This document shows, one piece after another, positions 40,022 to 51,021 of a stretch of DNA of 64,000 nucleotides. Position numbers and translations under genes: made by a program. This stretch comes from Glycomyces niveus (GTDB lineage: Bacteria; Actinomycetota; Actinomycetes; Mycobacteriales; Micromonosporaceae): the NCBI RefSeq assembly GCF_017592475.1, contig NZ_JAGFNP010000007.1, positions 124,001 to 188,000 on the forward strand, written 5' to 3'. The notes under the pieces were generated by a model. It did no database searches. It saw only the letters and a list, made by a program, of their open reading frames with translations, and was not told the origin of the DNA. Position 1 is the stretch's first letter. Each line of letters begins with the position of its first letter.

Positions 40022-41017
40022 ATGTCACCGCGCGGAAGGCCGTCCCGTCAGGTGCATTACGCCCGGCTCGACGCCGCGGTAGAGCAGCTTCGCACGGAGT
40101 ACGGCGGGCTCCCCAAACCCGATCAAGCCGCTGACATCTGGTCCGACCTCTGGCATCGCGACACACACCACAGCACCGCGATCGAGGGCAACACGCTGGC
40201 GCTGTCCGACGTGGAGCAACTGCTGGAACGCGGTCGGACGGCCCGGCCGAGACCCGTGGCCGAATACCTCGAGGTCCAGGGCTACGCCGATGCCGCCAAA
40301 TGGGTCTATGCCCAGGGGATCTCGGACGGGGACGGGCCGCTGGTCACGCTTCAGGAGGTCCGGCAGCTCCACTTCCAGTCGATGCGGCTGGTCTGGGAGA
40401 CCGCTCCGCATCCGCACGCCTCCAAGGATGAAGGGCCGGGAGCCTTCCGTCGACACCAGATCGCGGCCTTCCCCGGCGGCATGAAGCCGCCGTCGTGGAC
40501 CGAGGTCGATTCGCTGATGCGGACCTGGGCAGACGAAGCCTGCGATTTCGATGGGCTGCCCGGTTCGCATGAGATGGAACGGCTCGCCCACCTGCACCAC
40601 CGCTTCGAGCAGATCCATCCGTTCCTCGACGGCGACGGCCGCACCGGCCGACTGCTCCTCAACCTGCTCTTGCTGCGGCGCGGCTACGCGCCGATCGTCA
40701 TTGAGAAGCGCCGCCGCGAGCGGTACCTCGATTGCCTGCAGGACGCCGACCGCGGCAACCTTGCGAGCCTCGCGGAACTGCTCACCCGGCAGGCGCTCGA
40801 CAGCATCGAGCGCTTCGCCCTGCCCGCGCTCGCGGGCACCGATCAACTCGTGCCGCTGGCAGGGCTGGCAGGCGAGGACATCGGCGAGCCCGCCCTACGG
40901 GCCGCCGCCATCCGCGGTCGGCTGCGCGCGGCGAAGAACGCATCCGGCCAGTGGCTGAGTAGCCGCCAGGCGGTCGACGAGTACCTTGCGTCCCGCCGCC
41001 GACGCCGCAGGGAATGA
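40022..41017 (+). CDS. Fic-family AMPylase with C-terminal helix-turn-helix-like region
   Basis: The 331-residue protein has the Fic active-site loop HPFLDGDGRTGR starting at His199, here with Asp in place of the usual Asn of the GNGR segment. It also has an N-terminal inhibitory helix motif Ser51-TAI-Glu55-Gly56-Asn57, which marks class II autoinhibited Fic enzymes. These transfer AMP, or another nucleotide part, to protein hydroxyls. The last 55 residues (AIRGRLRAAKNASGQWLSSRQAVDEYL, cited in pieces: GRLRAAKNASG, LSSRQAVDEYL, then poly-Arg) look like a MerR/excisionase-type winged helix. ATG 40022 follows GGAGGG by 4 nt. The gene is bracketed by two similar inverted repeats, its likely binding sites or its borders. 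Confidence 0.87.
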   Translation: MSPRGRPSRQVHYARLDAAVEQLRTEYGGLPKPDQAADIWSDLWHRDTHHSTAIEGNTLALSDVEQLLERGRTARPRPVAEYLEVQGYADAAKWVYAQGISDGDGPLVTLQEVRQLHFQSMRLVWETAPHPHASKDEGPGAFRRHQIAAFPGGMKPPSWTEVDSLMRTWADEACDFDGLPGSHEMERLAHLHHRFEQIHPFLDGDGRTGRLLLNLLLLRRGYAPIVIEKRRRERYLDCLQDADRGNLASLAELLTRQALDSIERFALPALAGTDQLVPLAGLAGEDIGEPALRAAAIRGRLRAAKNASGQWLSSRQAVDEYLASRRRRRRE

Positions 41018-41078
41018 GCGCCGCAACTCGAGGTGACCCGCACGAGCGCTGAGTCCATCGACCACTTCACGTCGCAGT

Positions 41079-41117
41079 GAATGTTCGGTTCAATTAATTC
41101 GGGGTTCGCGAACATTC
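41079..41117 (+). promoter_or_regulatory. Inverted-repeat element B downstream of fic
   Basis: Arms GAATGTTCG (41079-41087) and CGAACATTC (41109-41117) enclose 21 bp with TTCAAT. Over about 43 bp it differs from element A at about six positions, and both are followed by GTGG. It lies about 95 bp before the DUF4129 gene. Confidence 0.6.
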
Positions 41118-41211
41118 GTGGGAGCGCGCTCGGGGTGGTATGCGGTTGCGGCACGGTTGGCATAGGGTGGGGCGCGTAACCCCGGAAGACGAGCACCCCT
41201 TGAGGTTCCTT

Positions 41212-41940
41212 ATGGCGCACCCCGACACGCGATCGCGCAGCGACGCGGCGAGGCGTTGGCTGCCGGTGCTCGTGGTGGTCGCGGCGCTCTTGGTGGTCGG
41301 GTTGGCCGCGCAGGGGGCCGGGCTGCAGTGGCAGGAGGCCGAGCTGCCGGAAGGCACGGGGGAAGGGCGGGAGTCGCCGCCTCCGGAGGCGCAGCAGACG
41401 ATGGAGCTGCCGTCCGAGATGCCGATGGAGGAGCCCCGCGAGGAGTACACCCTCCCCGGGTGGGTGTCGTGGGTGGTCCTGGGACTGCTCGTGGGCGTGC
41501 CCGCGTTCTTCGTGCTGCTGTTCCTCACCCGCAGGCTCGTGGAGTGGCTGCGGGACGCGCCGCCCAGCAGCGGGATCGCCGATCCGGAACCCGAGTACCT
41601 GCACAGGGACTTCACGCTCGTCGAGGAGGCCGTGAACGCCGCGCTCGCCGAGATGGACCTGGGCACCGATCCGCGGGCGGCGATCATGGCGTGCTGGCTG
41701 CATTTCGAGCGGGCGTCCGAGGCCGTGGGGATCGAGCGCGCATCGTCCGATACCCCCGCGGACCTGGTCAGAAAGCTGCTGGTGAGGCATGAGCTGGACG
41801 GCACGGCGCTGCGGCGGCTGTCCGAGGCCTACCTGCGCGCCCGGTACTCGCCGCACCAGGTCGTAGAAGCCGACCGCGACCGCGCCCGTGACGCGCTCAT
41901 CGCGCTCCAGGCCCAGCTCGGCGTCCGGGAGGGCCGATGA
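41212..41940 (+). CDS. DUF4129-domain membrane protein
   Basis: The 242-residue protein has a membrane helix near residues 17-37, an outside Glu/Pro/Met-rich loop, a second helix near 83-105, and a cytoplasmic DUF4129 domain (AALAEMDLGTDPRAAIMACWLHFERASEAVG...TPADLV). DUF4129 regions are usually found at the C-terminus of transglutaminase-like proteins or as separate proteins in MoxR-DUF58 operons, as here. Function unknown, probably in envelope-protein maturation. ATG 41212 was preferred over upstream in-frame starts because a TAGGGT hexamer near 41165 places transcription start after the upstream candidates. It overlaps the next gene by 4 nt. Confidence 0.8.
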   Translation: MAHPDTRSRSDAARRWLPVLVVVAALLVVGLAAQGAGLQWQEAELPEGTGEGRESPPPEAQQTMELPSEMPMEEPREEYTLPGWVSWVVLGLLVGVPAFFVLLFLTRRLVEWLRDAPPSSGIADPEPEYLHRDFTLVEEAVNAALAEMDLGTDPRAAIMACWLHFERASEAVGIERASSDTPADLVRKLLVRHELDGTALRRLSEAYLRARYSPHQVVEADRDRARDALIALQAQLGVREGR

Positions 41941-42446
41941 AGGAGTTCTTCGCCCCGTTCGGGCGGCTGCGGCTCTGGCCCGCGGTCGGGGCCGTCGCGC
42001 TCGCCGTCCTGTTCTGGGCGGCCGCGCTCATCTCAGGCGTCGAGTTCGCGATCTGGCAGCTGGTGCTGCTGGCGCTCGCCGGGCTCGTCGCGAACTCCGT
42101 GGTCAACGGCATGCGGGCCGACACCGTGAAGGCCCCGCCGCTCGTCACGAGCACCGTCAACGAACCCAGCTGGCGGCCGTTCACCGAGGTCAATCGCTGG
42201 GAGGACCGGCTCATCTTCGCCGAGGCGAAACCCGGCCGGTTCGAGAGCACGAACGCGAAGCAGCAGCTCGTCGAGGTCGCCTCCGAACGGCTTCGGCTGC
42301 GCCGCGGCCTCTCGCTCGAGAAGCAGCCCGACCAGTGCCGGGAGCTGCTCGGCGAACCGACGTTCCTGTTCCTCACCCGGCCCGCACCCGACTGCCCGAC
42401 CCCGAGGCAGCTCGGCGAACACCTGCAAGCGATCGAGGAGATCTAA
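41937..42446 (+). CDS. Two-helix membrane protein of the MoxR operon
   Basis: The 169-residue protein has two N-terminal membrane helices (about 14-32 and 37-55). A cytoplasmic or outside domain of about 110 residues follows with a conserved-looking WEDRLIFAEAKPGRFEST stretch. I do not recognise a named family, but proteins like this occupy the slot between DUF4129 and MoxR genes. ATGA overlap with the upstream gene and TAATG overlap with the MoxR gene show tight translational coupling. Confidence 0.75.
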   Translation: MKEFFAPFGRLRLWPAVGAVALAVLFWAAALISGVEFAIWQLVLLALAGLVANSVVNGMRADTVKAPPLVTSTVNEPSWRPFTEVNRWEDRLIFAEAKPGRFESTNAKQQLVEVASERLRLRRGLSLEKQPDQCRELLGEPTFLFLTRPAPDCPTPRQLGEHLQAIEEI

Positions 42447-43441
42447 TGTCAGACACCCCGAGCATCAGCCTCGACCAGGTCGCCCATCACGCGGGCGCGG
42501 TCCTGAAGTCCGTCCAGTCGGTCATCGTCGGCAAGGACGAGCCGCTGAAGCTGGTCCTCGCCGGCATCCTCGCGGGCGGCCACATCCTCCTCGAAGACCT
42601 TCCGGGACTTGGCAAGACGCTCACCGCGCGCTGCTTCGCGCAGAGCCTCGGGCTCGACTTCCGGCGCCTCCAGTTCACGCCGGACCTGCTGCCCGCCGAC
42701 GTCACCGGCTCGCTCCTCTACAACCAGAAGAGCGGCGAGTTCGTCTACCGCAAGGGCCCCGTCCACACCAACCTCCTGCTCGCCGACGAGATCAACCGGA
42801 CGCCCCCGAAGACGCAGTCCGCTCTCCTCGAGGCCATGCAGGAGCGCCAGGTCTCCGTCGAAGGCGAGACCCACCTGCTGCCCGAGCCGTTCACCGTGCT
42901 CGCCACCTCCAACCCCGTCGAGTTCGAGGGCACCTACCAGCTGCCCGAAGCGCAGCTCGACCGGTTCCTGCTCCGCGTCTCCTTCGGCTACCCGACGCCC
43001 GACGAGGAGTGGGAGGTGCTGCAGCGCCGCATCTCGCGCCGCGCCGAGACCGTTGACCTCGCGCCCGTCATCGACGCCCGCACGCTCGTCGGGATGCAGC
43101 GGGCGCTCGAGAACGTCACCGTCGAGGACTCCGTCGGCCGCTACATGGTCGCCATCACCGCCGCGACCCGCGGCCACGCCCAGCTCCAGGTCGGCGCCTC
43201 ACCGCGCGGGTCGCTCGCGCTGCTGCTCGCCTCGCGCGCGCTGGCGGTGCTCGCCGGGCGCGACTTCGTGACGCCGGACGATGTGAAGGGCGTCGCGGGA
43301 GCGGCCCTCGCGCACCGCATCACCCTCAAGCCGGAGCTGTGGATGCGCCGCATCGACCCGGCCGCCGTGGTCGCCGACATCTGCCACGGCGTCCAGGCGC
43401 CGCAGACCGCCCAGACTCCCACTTATTCTGCGCGGCAATGA
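42446..43441 (+). CDS. MoxR-family AAA+ ATPase
   Basis: The 331-residue cytoplasmic ATPase has Walker A LEDLPGLGKT near residue 49, Walker B LLLADEINRTPPKTQ near 112 and sensor 1 ATSNPVEFEGTYQLPEAQLDRF. The C-terminal lid carries the MoxR-type QVGASPRG sensor 2 region. MoxR ATPases act as chaperones that insert metal or mature partner proteins, often together with DUF58 and VWA proteins. The gene overlaps both neighbours (TAATG before, ATGA after) in a five-gene operon. Partner and substrate are unknown. Confidence 0.92.
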   Translation: MSDTPSISLDQVAHHAGAVLKSVQSVIVGKDEPLKLVLAGILAGGHILLEDLPGLGKTLTARCFAQSLGLDFRRLQFTPDLLPADVTGSLLYNQKSGEFVYRKGPVHTNLLLADEINRTPPKTQSALLEAMQERQVSVEGETHLLPEPFTVLATSNPVEFEGTYQLPEAQLDRFLLRVSFGYPTPDEEWEVLQRRISRRAETVDLAPVIDARTLVGMQRALENVTVEDSVGRYMVAITAATRGHAQLQVGASPRGSLALLLASRALAVLAGRDFVTPDDVKGVAGAALAHRITLKPELWMRRIDPAAVVADICHGVQAPQTAQTPTYSARQ

Positions 43442-44796
43442 GTCTCGCAGGCGATCCCGCGCTGAGTCTGCGGCCCGACAGCGCGAGACCGGTGGCACGG
43501 GCGCACGCCGAGCCGCCCGTGACCTGGCGCCGCACCCCGGCCCTGACGCGGGCCGTCGCGCTCGTCGCGGTGTGCCTGCTCGTCTCGGTCGCGTTCGGCC
43601 GGATCGACCTGGTGCTCATCGCCGCGCCCTTCGCGATCGGCACCGCGGTGCTGCTCCAGCACCGGCCGACGCGCCCGCCCGAGGCCCGGCTCGTCGCGCA
43701 CGACGACGCCACCACCGCCGAGGGCGCGACGGCCGCCGCGAGCCTCATGGTCTTCAACCCCGAACCCGTCCCGGTCACCACGCTCGTCACCGCGGGCGCC
43801 GACCCGTGGATCGAGCTGCACACCGGCAAGGGCGACTTCGCCGAGCGCCTCGCGCCCGAGACCGGCCGCGACATGGTCGTCGCCGCGCGGGCCCGTCGCT
43901 GGGGTGGGCACCACCTCGGCCCGATCCACGTCCGCTCGATCGCGTGCGGCGGCCTGCTCGAGACCACCGTGCAGCGCCTGCACGGCGCGACCGTGTGGGT
44001 CCTGCCCGTCCCCGACTGGTTCGACTCGGCCGAGTCCCTGCCGTTCGCCGACGGCGTCACCGGCGTCCACCGGTCCCGGCGCGGCGGCGACTCCGGCGAA
44101 CTCGCCGAGGTCCGGCTCTACCAGCCCGGCGACCGGCTGCGCCGCATCGACTGGCGCACCTCGATGCGCAGCCAAGACCTGTACGTCAACGCCACCTTGT
44201 CCGAACGCGACACGGACGTCACCCTGATCCTCGACCTCCAGGTCGAGGCGGGCGTCTCCGGCGGCCTGGACGGCGCCGCGTCGATCGCCGACCTCACCGT
44301 GCGCGCGGCCGGGGCCGTGGCCTCCCACTATGCGCTGCAAGGCGACCGCACGGCCTGCATCGAGTTCGGCGCCCGCGGGCGCCGGATGCGGGCCGGGGCC
44401 GGGCGGCGGCACGCCGCGGCGACGCTGCGCTGGCTCGAGTCGGTCGACATGCCGCCGGACCCGCTGCCGCCCTCGCCCGAGATGCTGCGCCGCCAGCTCG
44501 CGGGGCAGCGCTCGCTGAACGTGGTGTTCACGCCGCTGCTCACCGACCGCTCGCTCGCGCTCGTCGCCGCGATCGCCCGCGCCGGGCGGCCGGTGCTCTG
44601 CGTCGACACGCTCCCGCCGCACGTCTCCCCGCCCGAGCGGACCCACTGGACCCCTCATGCGGAGCGGCTGTGGCGGCTCACCCGCGCGAACACGGTGATG
44701 GAGCTGCGCGACCTCGGCGTCGCGGTCGAGCCCTGGCAGGGCTCGGCGTCGCTCGACAACGTGCTCGCCGAACTGAACCGGAGGCGGTACCGATGA
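43438..44796 (+). CDS. DUF58-domain membrane protein
   Basis: The 452-residue protein has two membrane helices near residues 37-75, an immunoglobulin-like stretch, and the DUF58 signature GDRLRRIDWRTSMRSQDLYV near residue 230. A VWA-like domain follows (VTLILDLQVEAG, with an imperfect MIDAS). DUF58 proteins work with MoxR ATPases in envelope-linked processes that are not well defined. It overlaps the MoxR gene and the next gene by 4 nt each. Confidence 0.88.
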   Translation: MSLAGDPALSLRPDSARPVARAHAEPPVTWRRTPALTRAVALVAVCLLVSVAFGRIDLVLIAAPFAIGTAVLLQHRPTRPPEARLVAHDDATTAEGATAAASLMVFNPEPVPVTTLVTAGADPWIELHTGKGDFAERLAPETGRDMVVAARARRWGGHHLGPIHVRSIACGGLLETTVQRLHGATVWVLPVPDWFDSAESLPFADGVTGVHRSRRGGDSGELAEVRLYQPGDRLRRIDWRTSMRSQDLYVNATLSERDTDVTLILDLQVEAGVSGGLDGAASIADLTVRAAGAVASHYALQGDRTACIEFGARGRRMRAGAGRRHAAATLRWLESVDMPPDPLPPSPEMLRRQLAGQRSLNVVFTPLLTDRSLALVAAIARAGRPVLCVDTLPPHVSPPERTHWTPHAERLWRLTRANTVMELRDLGVAVEPWQGSASLDNVLAELNRRRYR

Positions 44797-45407
44797 GCGA
44801 CTCGCATCGCAGTCTCGCCCGGGCGCTCAGCGAAGGCGCCCGCGAACGTCTCAAAGCGGGCAAGGCCGGCAGCGTCTCGTGGGCCAGGAGGGTCGCGCCC
44901 GCCGGAGTCCTGCTGCGGCTCGTGATCATGCTGGCGCTGTTCATCGCGGCCGAGATCGCGGTCCCGCCGGAGTGGGCCGCGGCCGGGTTCTACGTCGGCG
45001 CCGCCGCGCTCTTCGCCCTCACCGCGGCCCTGCTCCCGGGCGGGATCGCGCCGGCGCTCGCCATCCTGTTCGTGCTCGTCTCGTGGGTCATCAGCGGCGC
45101 CCTGGACGACGGCGACTCCTCCTTGTGGACGGCCACCGCCCTCGCCTGCCTGCTGTACACGGCCCACGCCACGGCCGCCGTCACTCAGCGCTTCCGAACA
45201 ACTACCGCAATGGACGGTGAGATCATGCTCACCTGGGGCCGCCACCTGGGGCTCGTCCTGGCGTGCACAGTGGTCGTCGCCGGTACCCTGGCCCTGTTCA
45301 CCGCGTATTTCACCGGTCTCGCCGCCGGTCTCGTCATCGCGGCCGGGATCGTGTCCGCGGTAACAGTGATCTACGTCCTCGCGCGTTCACTACACAAGCA
45401 CCCCTGA
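44793..45407 (+). CDS. Membrane protein, last gene of the MoxR operon
   Basis: The 204-residue protein has an N-terminal basic segment of about 40 residues and five or six hydrophobic segments. No catalytic motif is visible. It starts inside the stop of the DUF58 gene (ATGA), so it is part of the same unit. A transglutaminase gene, common in such operons, is absent. Function unknown. Confidence 0.78.
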   Translation: MSDSHRSLARALSEGARERLKAGKAGSVSWARRVAPAGVLLRLVIMLALFIAAEIAVPPEWAAAGFYVGAAALFALTAALLPGGIAPALAILFVLVSWVISGALDDGDSSLWTATALACLLYTAHATAAVTQRFRTTTAMDGEIMLTWGRHLGLVLACTVVVAGTLALFTAYFTGLAAGLVIAAGIVSAVTVIYVLARSLHKHP

Positions 45408-45427
45408 GCAAGGACAGAATTGAACCC

Positions 45428-46804
45428 GTGAAACGTATAGTCGTGATAGGTGCCGGTCACGTCGGTTTCTACGTTGCCGAACGCTTGAGCAAGCTGCTGA
45501 AGAGCGACATCAAGCGCGGTCAAGTTGAACTGATGGTCATCGACCCCAACCAGCACATGACCTACCAGCCGTTCCTGCCCGAGGCGGCCGCTGGCTCCAT
45601 CTCCCCGCGTCACGGCGTCGTGCCGCTCCGACAGGCCCTCAAGCTCTGCACCATCCTCACCGGTGCGGTCACCGAGATCAACCACGCCGAGCGCAAGCTC
45701 ACCGTGCAGCCGTTCGTCGGCCCCGCCCGCGAGGTCGAGTACGACGAGGTCATCGTCGCCCCCGGCTCCGTCACCCGGCCCCTGCCCATCCCGGGCCTGG
45801 CCGACGTCGCCATCGGCATCAAGTCGATGGGCGAGGCCATCTGGCTGCGCAACCACGTGCTCCAGCGCTTCGACATCGCCGCGACCACCGAGGACCCGGA
45901 CGTGCGCCGCAAGGCCCTCACGTTCGTCACGGTCGGCGGCGGCTTCGCCGGCGCCGAGACCCTCGGCGAGCTCGAGGACCTCACCGCGAACATCGTGAAG
46001 AACTACCCGATGCTCGACGCGGACGAGATCAAGTGGTACCTCGTCGAGTACGCGAACAAGATCCTCCCCGAGGTCGGCCCCGAGATGGGCGCGTACGCCG
46101 CCCGCGAGCTCACCAAGCGCGGCGTCGACATCCGCCTCGGCACGACCCTCAAGTCCTGCATCGGCGGCCATGTCGTCCTCACCGACGGCGAGGAGTTCGA
46201 CACCGACACGATCATCTGGACCGCCGGCGTCATGCCGAACCCGATGCTGAAGCAGTCGGACCTGCCGATCGGCCCGCGCGGCCACCTCGAGTGCAACACC
46301 CGCCTCCAGGTCGCGACCGGCGTCGAGGCCGGCAAGGCCACCATCGGCGAGGTCGTCGAAGGCGCCTGGGGCGCCGGCGACTCCGCGCAGGTGCCCGACA
46401 CCTCGGACTTCCCGATGGACTGGTGCACCCCGTCCGCGCAGCACGCCGTGCGCCAGGCCGCGATCCTCGCCGAGAACGTGTACCGCAAGCACGTCGGCCG
46501 CGAGCTCAAGCCGTACGAGCACAAGTACATCGGCTCGGTCGCCGGTCTCGGCCTGTACAAGGGCGTGGCCAACACCTTCGGCTTCAAGGCCAAGGGCCTG
46601 CTCGCCTGGCTCATGCACCGCGGCTACCACCTGTCGCGCGTGCCGGGCACCGGCCGCAAGGGCCGCGTCCTCGCGGACTGGATCGTCGGCTTCTTCACGA
46701 AGCGCGAAATGGTCCAACTCGGTGAAATCCAGGCCGGCCGCGAGCCGTTCGAAGCCATCGCCGCAGGCACTGACCCCGCACGGGCCGCCAAGTCCGTCGG
46801 TTAG
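45428..46804 (+). CDS. ndh: Type II NADH dehydrogenase
   Basis: The 458-residue FAD protein transfers electrons from NADH to menaquinone at the inner face of the membrane without pumping protons. The FAD-binding motif VVIGAGHVGFYVAERL opens the protein, and the NADH-binding GGGFAGAETLGEL is near residue 175. The second FAD contact is in GAWGAGDSAQVPD near 322. A C-terminal amphipathic region (LLAWLMHRGYHL) anchors it. GTG 45428 was chosen as homology starts there; AAGGA lies about 14 nt upstream. It could be read from the MoxR operon 20 bp upstream. A hairpin terminator follows. Some homologues are ferredoxin or sulfide reductases, but the C-terminus favours NDH-2. Confidence 0.88.
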   Translation: MKRIVVIGAGHVGFYVAERLSKLLKSDIKRGQVELMVIDPNQHMTYQPFLPEAAAGSISPRHGVVPLRQALKLCTILTGAVTEINHAERKLTVQPFVGPAREVEYDEVIVAPGSVTRPLPIPGLADVAIGIKSMGEAIWLRNHVLQRFDIAATTEDPDVRRKALTFVTVGGGFAGAETLGELEDLTANIVKNYPMLDADEIKWYLVEYANKILPEVGPEMGAYAARELTKRGVDIRLGTTLKSCIGGHVVLTDGEEFDTDTIIWTAGVMPNPMLKQSDLPIGPRGHLECNTRLQVATGVEAGKATIGEVVEGAWGAGDSAQVPDTSDFPMDWCTPSAQHAVRQAAILAENVYRKHVGRELKPYEHKYIGSVAGLGLYKGVANTFGFKAKGLLAWLMHRGYHLSRVPGTGRKGRVLADWIVGFFTKREMVQLGEIQAGREPFEAIAAGTDPARAAKSVG

Positions 46805-46818
46805 TCGTTACAGTTGGA

Positions 46819-46845
46819 GCACCACGGGTATGAGACCCGTGGTGC
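46819..46845 (+). terminator. Intrinsic terminator after ndh
   Basis: An 11-bp stem (46819-46829 with 46835-46845), 5-nt loop, then TTCAGCCTTT. Confidence 0.78.
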
Positions 46846-46872
46846 TTCAGCCTTTAGCGAGGTGGAAAACTG

Positions 46873-47567
46873 GTGTCCATGAGAGCACGTGTACTCGTCG
46901 TTGACGACGACCCGGCCCTGGCGGAGATGCTCGGCATCATCCTCCGGACCGAAGGCTTCACCCCCACGTTCGTCACCGACGGCGAGAAGGCGCTCGCCGC
47001 GTTCAAGGAGCATCGCCCCGACATCGTCCTGCTCGACCTCATGCTCCCGGGCATGAGCGGCATCGACGTCGCCAAGGCGATCCGCGGCGAGTCGGGCGTG
47101 CCGATCGTGATGCTCACCGCCAAATCGGACACCGTGGACATCGTGCTCGGCCTCGAATCGGGCGCCGACGACTACATCGTCAAGCCGTTCAAGCCCAAGG
47201 AGCTGGTGGCCCGCATCCGCGCCCGCCTGCGCCGCGGCGACGACGTCACGCCCGAGCGCCTCGAGATCGGCAAGCCCGGCCTCCAGGTCCAGATCGACGT
47301 GCCCGCCCACCAGGTGACCCTCAACGGCGCCGAAGTGAAGCTCACGCCGCTCGAGTTCGACCTGCTCGTGGCACTCGCGCGCAAGCCGCGCCAGGTCTTC
47401 ACCCGCCAGGTCCTCCTGGAGCAGGTGTGGGGCTACCGGCACTCGGCCGACACGCGCCTGGTGAACGTCCACGTCCAGCGCCTCCGCGCCAAGATCGAGC
47501 CCGACCCCGAGCGCCCCCAGCTCATCCAGACCGTGCGCGGCGTCGGGTACAAAGCCGGATTGGGCTA

Positions 47568-47568
<1 letters not shown>
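46873..47568 (+). CDS. mtrA: Response regulator MtrA
   Basis: The 231-residue OmpR-type regulator has a receiver domain with acidic pocket DDD at 11-13, phospho-acceptor Asp55 in IVLLDLMLPG and Lys in IVKPFKP. The C-terminal winged helix ends in VQRLRAKIEPDPERPQLIQTVRGVGYK. MtrA controls cell division, cell-wall remodelling and DNA replication genes in actinobacteria in response to MtrB. GTG 46873 has GAGGTGG about 7 nt upstream; ATG 46879 is an in-frame alternative. Its stop overlaps the start of mtrB by 1 nt. Confidence 0.95.
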
Positions 47569-49176
<1,608 letters not shown>

Positions 49177-49193
<17 letters not shown>

Positions 49194-50904
49194 CCTTGCC
49201 GCCGCGGCCGCGCTCGGCGCCGCCTGGGCGCTGACGGCGTGCGGCATCCCCACGGACAAGGCGCCGGAGGTCGTGAGCGACGCGCCCACGGACTTCGACT
49301 CGTCCTCGGGCGCGAACCCGACCGTGTACGGGCCGACCGAGGTCGCCGAGGAGACCGTCGCGAACTTCTTCAAGGCCGCCTCGGGCGACCCGGACAGCCG
49401 CGACGACCGGCTCAACAGCTTCACGGTGGACGGCGACGCCCAGTTCTCCGAGCCCTCGGAGGGCATCCGCCTGGTCGCCTCCCTCGACGTAGCCGTCAAC
49501 GACTCGAGCGACCTCAACTCGGTCACGGTGACGGTGACCGGCTCGGTCGTCGGCACCTACCTCGAGGACGGTTCGGTCCGCATGGACGCGACCGCGGGCG
49601 ACTACGAGGAGACGTTCACCTTGCAGCGCAAGGAGATCGCCGAGCCGTGGAAGATGAGCGCGCTGCCGGTGCGGGTCGCCCTCGACTACAGCCACTTCAC
49701 GACCATGTACGAGCAGGCGCCCGTGTACTTCCAGGCGGGGCCGGCCGAGCTGCTCGTCCCGGACCTGCGCTGGGTCTACAAGGAGCTCGACGCGGAGACG
49801 CGCCAGCGCGTGGTGTTCTCCTGGCTGTTCGCGAGCCCGGGCGACTTCGCGGGCGTGTCGGCGCGGAACGCGATCCCGAACGGCACGGTCGGCGAGCCCT
49901 CGGACGAGGACGGCTTCCGGGTCGACCTCTCGCCGAGCGAGACCATCTCCGACGACACCGCGCAGGCGATCGCGGCGCAGATCGTGTGGAGCCTCAACCT
50001 CAGCGGCGATTTCACGCTCACGACCGACGGGGAGGTGCGCGCCGAGGGCGACGCCTCCGATTGGCGGAACTGGAACGCCATCCCGCCGAACCTGCCCGAG
50101 ACCGCGTACTTCATCGCGGACAACACCGTGTGGGAGTACTCCTCGGAGCAGGGGGTCACGCAGCGTTCGACCGATCACCCGTGGGTCGGCTTCAAGGCGG
50201 GCGGGCTCCAGCAGGTCGCGGTCGGGCCGCAGGGCCGGATCGCGGCGGTCGTGGCCGGTTCGGCGGGCGACGTGCTGCAGACCGGGGTCACGACGTCGAC
50301 GATGCGCGAGGTGATCGGGCTCGGCGGCGCCCTCTCGGACCCGCAGTGGCTCGACGACGAGACCGTGCTGGTGATCGACGACGGCGTGCCGACCCTGGTG
50401 ATCCCGTCGTCGGGGGCCACGCAGGCGCTCGGCGTGGGCCAGCAGGTGACGGGGATGGCGCTCGCGGCGGACGGGCGGCGCCTGGCGTACGTCGAGGGCG
50501 GCCACGCGTTCGTGGCGCCGCTCGGCCTGGACGCGGACGCGAACCTGACCGTGGGCGACCCGCGGCGGATCGGGCCGGACATCGAGAACGTGACCGATGT
50601 GGCCTGGAGTTCGGAGAACTACCTGTGGGTCGCGGGGGAGCGGGACGACGAGCAGCTGTTCCGCGTCGCGATCGACAACTCGCGGACAGTGCCGCAGGAG
50701 GGGACGGGGACGTTCCTGCCGATCACGCAGATCGCGGCGAACCCGGCGGACCCGACGCGGCCGAACGCCGACCGCGGCGAGCCGGTGATCATCGTGGCGA
50801 GCCAGACCCTCTACCGCGTCTACACGAGCGGTCCGAGCGAGATCAGCAACGGTGACCATCCGGCGGGCGGCACCGCGCCCTTCACGGTCCTCTCGGCCCC
50901 CTGA
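49177..50904 (+). CDS. lpqB: Lipoprotein LpqB
   Basis: The 575-residue lipoprotein has a signal peptide and lipobox ALTAC with Cys22 as the lipid anchor. A GerMN-type domain lies at about 60-200, and a C-terminal beta-propeller-like region with repeated VAVGPQGRIAAVV-like blades at about 300-560. LpqB binds the outer sensor part of MtrB and tunes MtrAB signalling. GTG 49177 follows AAGGAGG by 5 nt and overlaps the mtrB end by 17 nt. In the conserved order comF follows lpqB; here a terminator follows instead, and comF lies 28 kb away. Confidence 0.94.
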
Positions 50905-50925
50905 AACCGCTACTGCTGCAACGCG

Positions 50926-50955
50926 AAAGGCCCGGAGCATCCGCTCCGGGCCTTT
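50926..50955. terminator. Bidirectional intrinsic terminator
   Basis: A perfect 13-bp stem (50926-50938 with 50943-50955) flanked by AAA and TTT lies between the convergent lpqB and DUF3107 genes. Confidence 0.88.
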
Positions 50956-51021
50956 GCAGTCGCTGTGTTCACGCCCCGACGGTGCCGTGCTTCTGGTTCA
51001 CGGCCCGCCGCCTTCGCAAGC

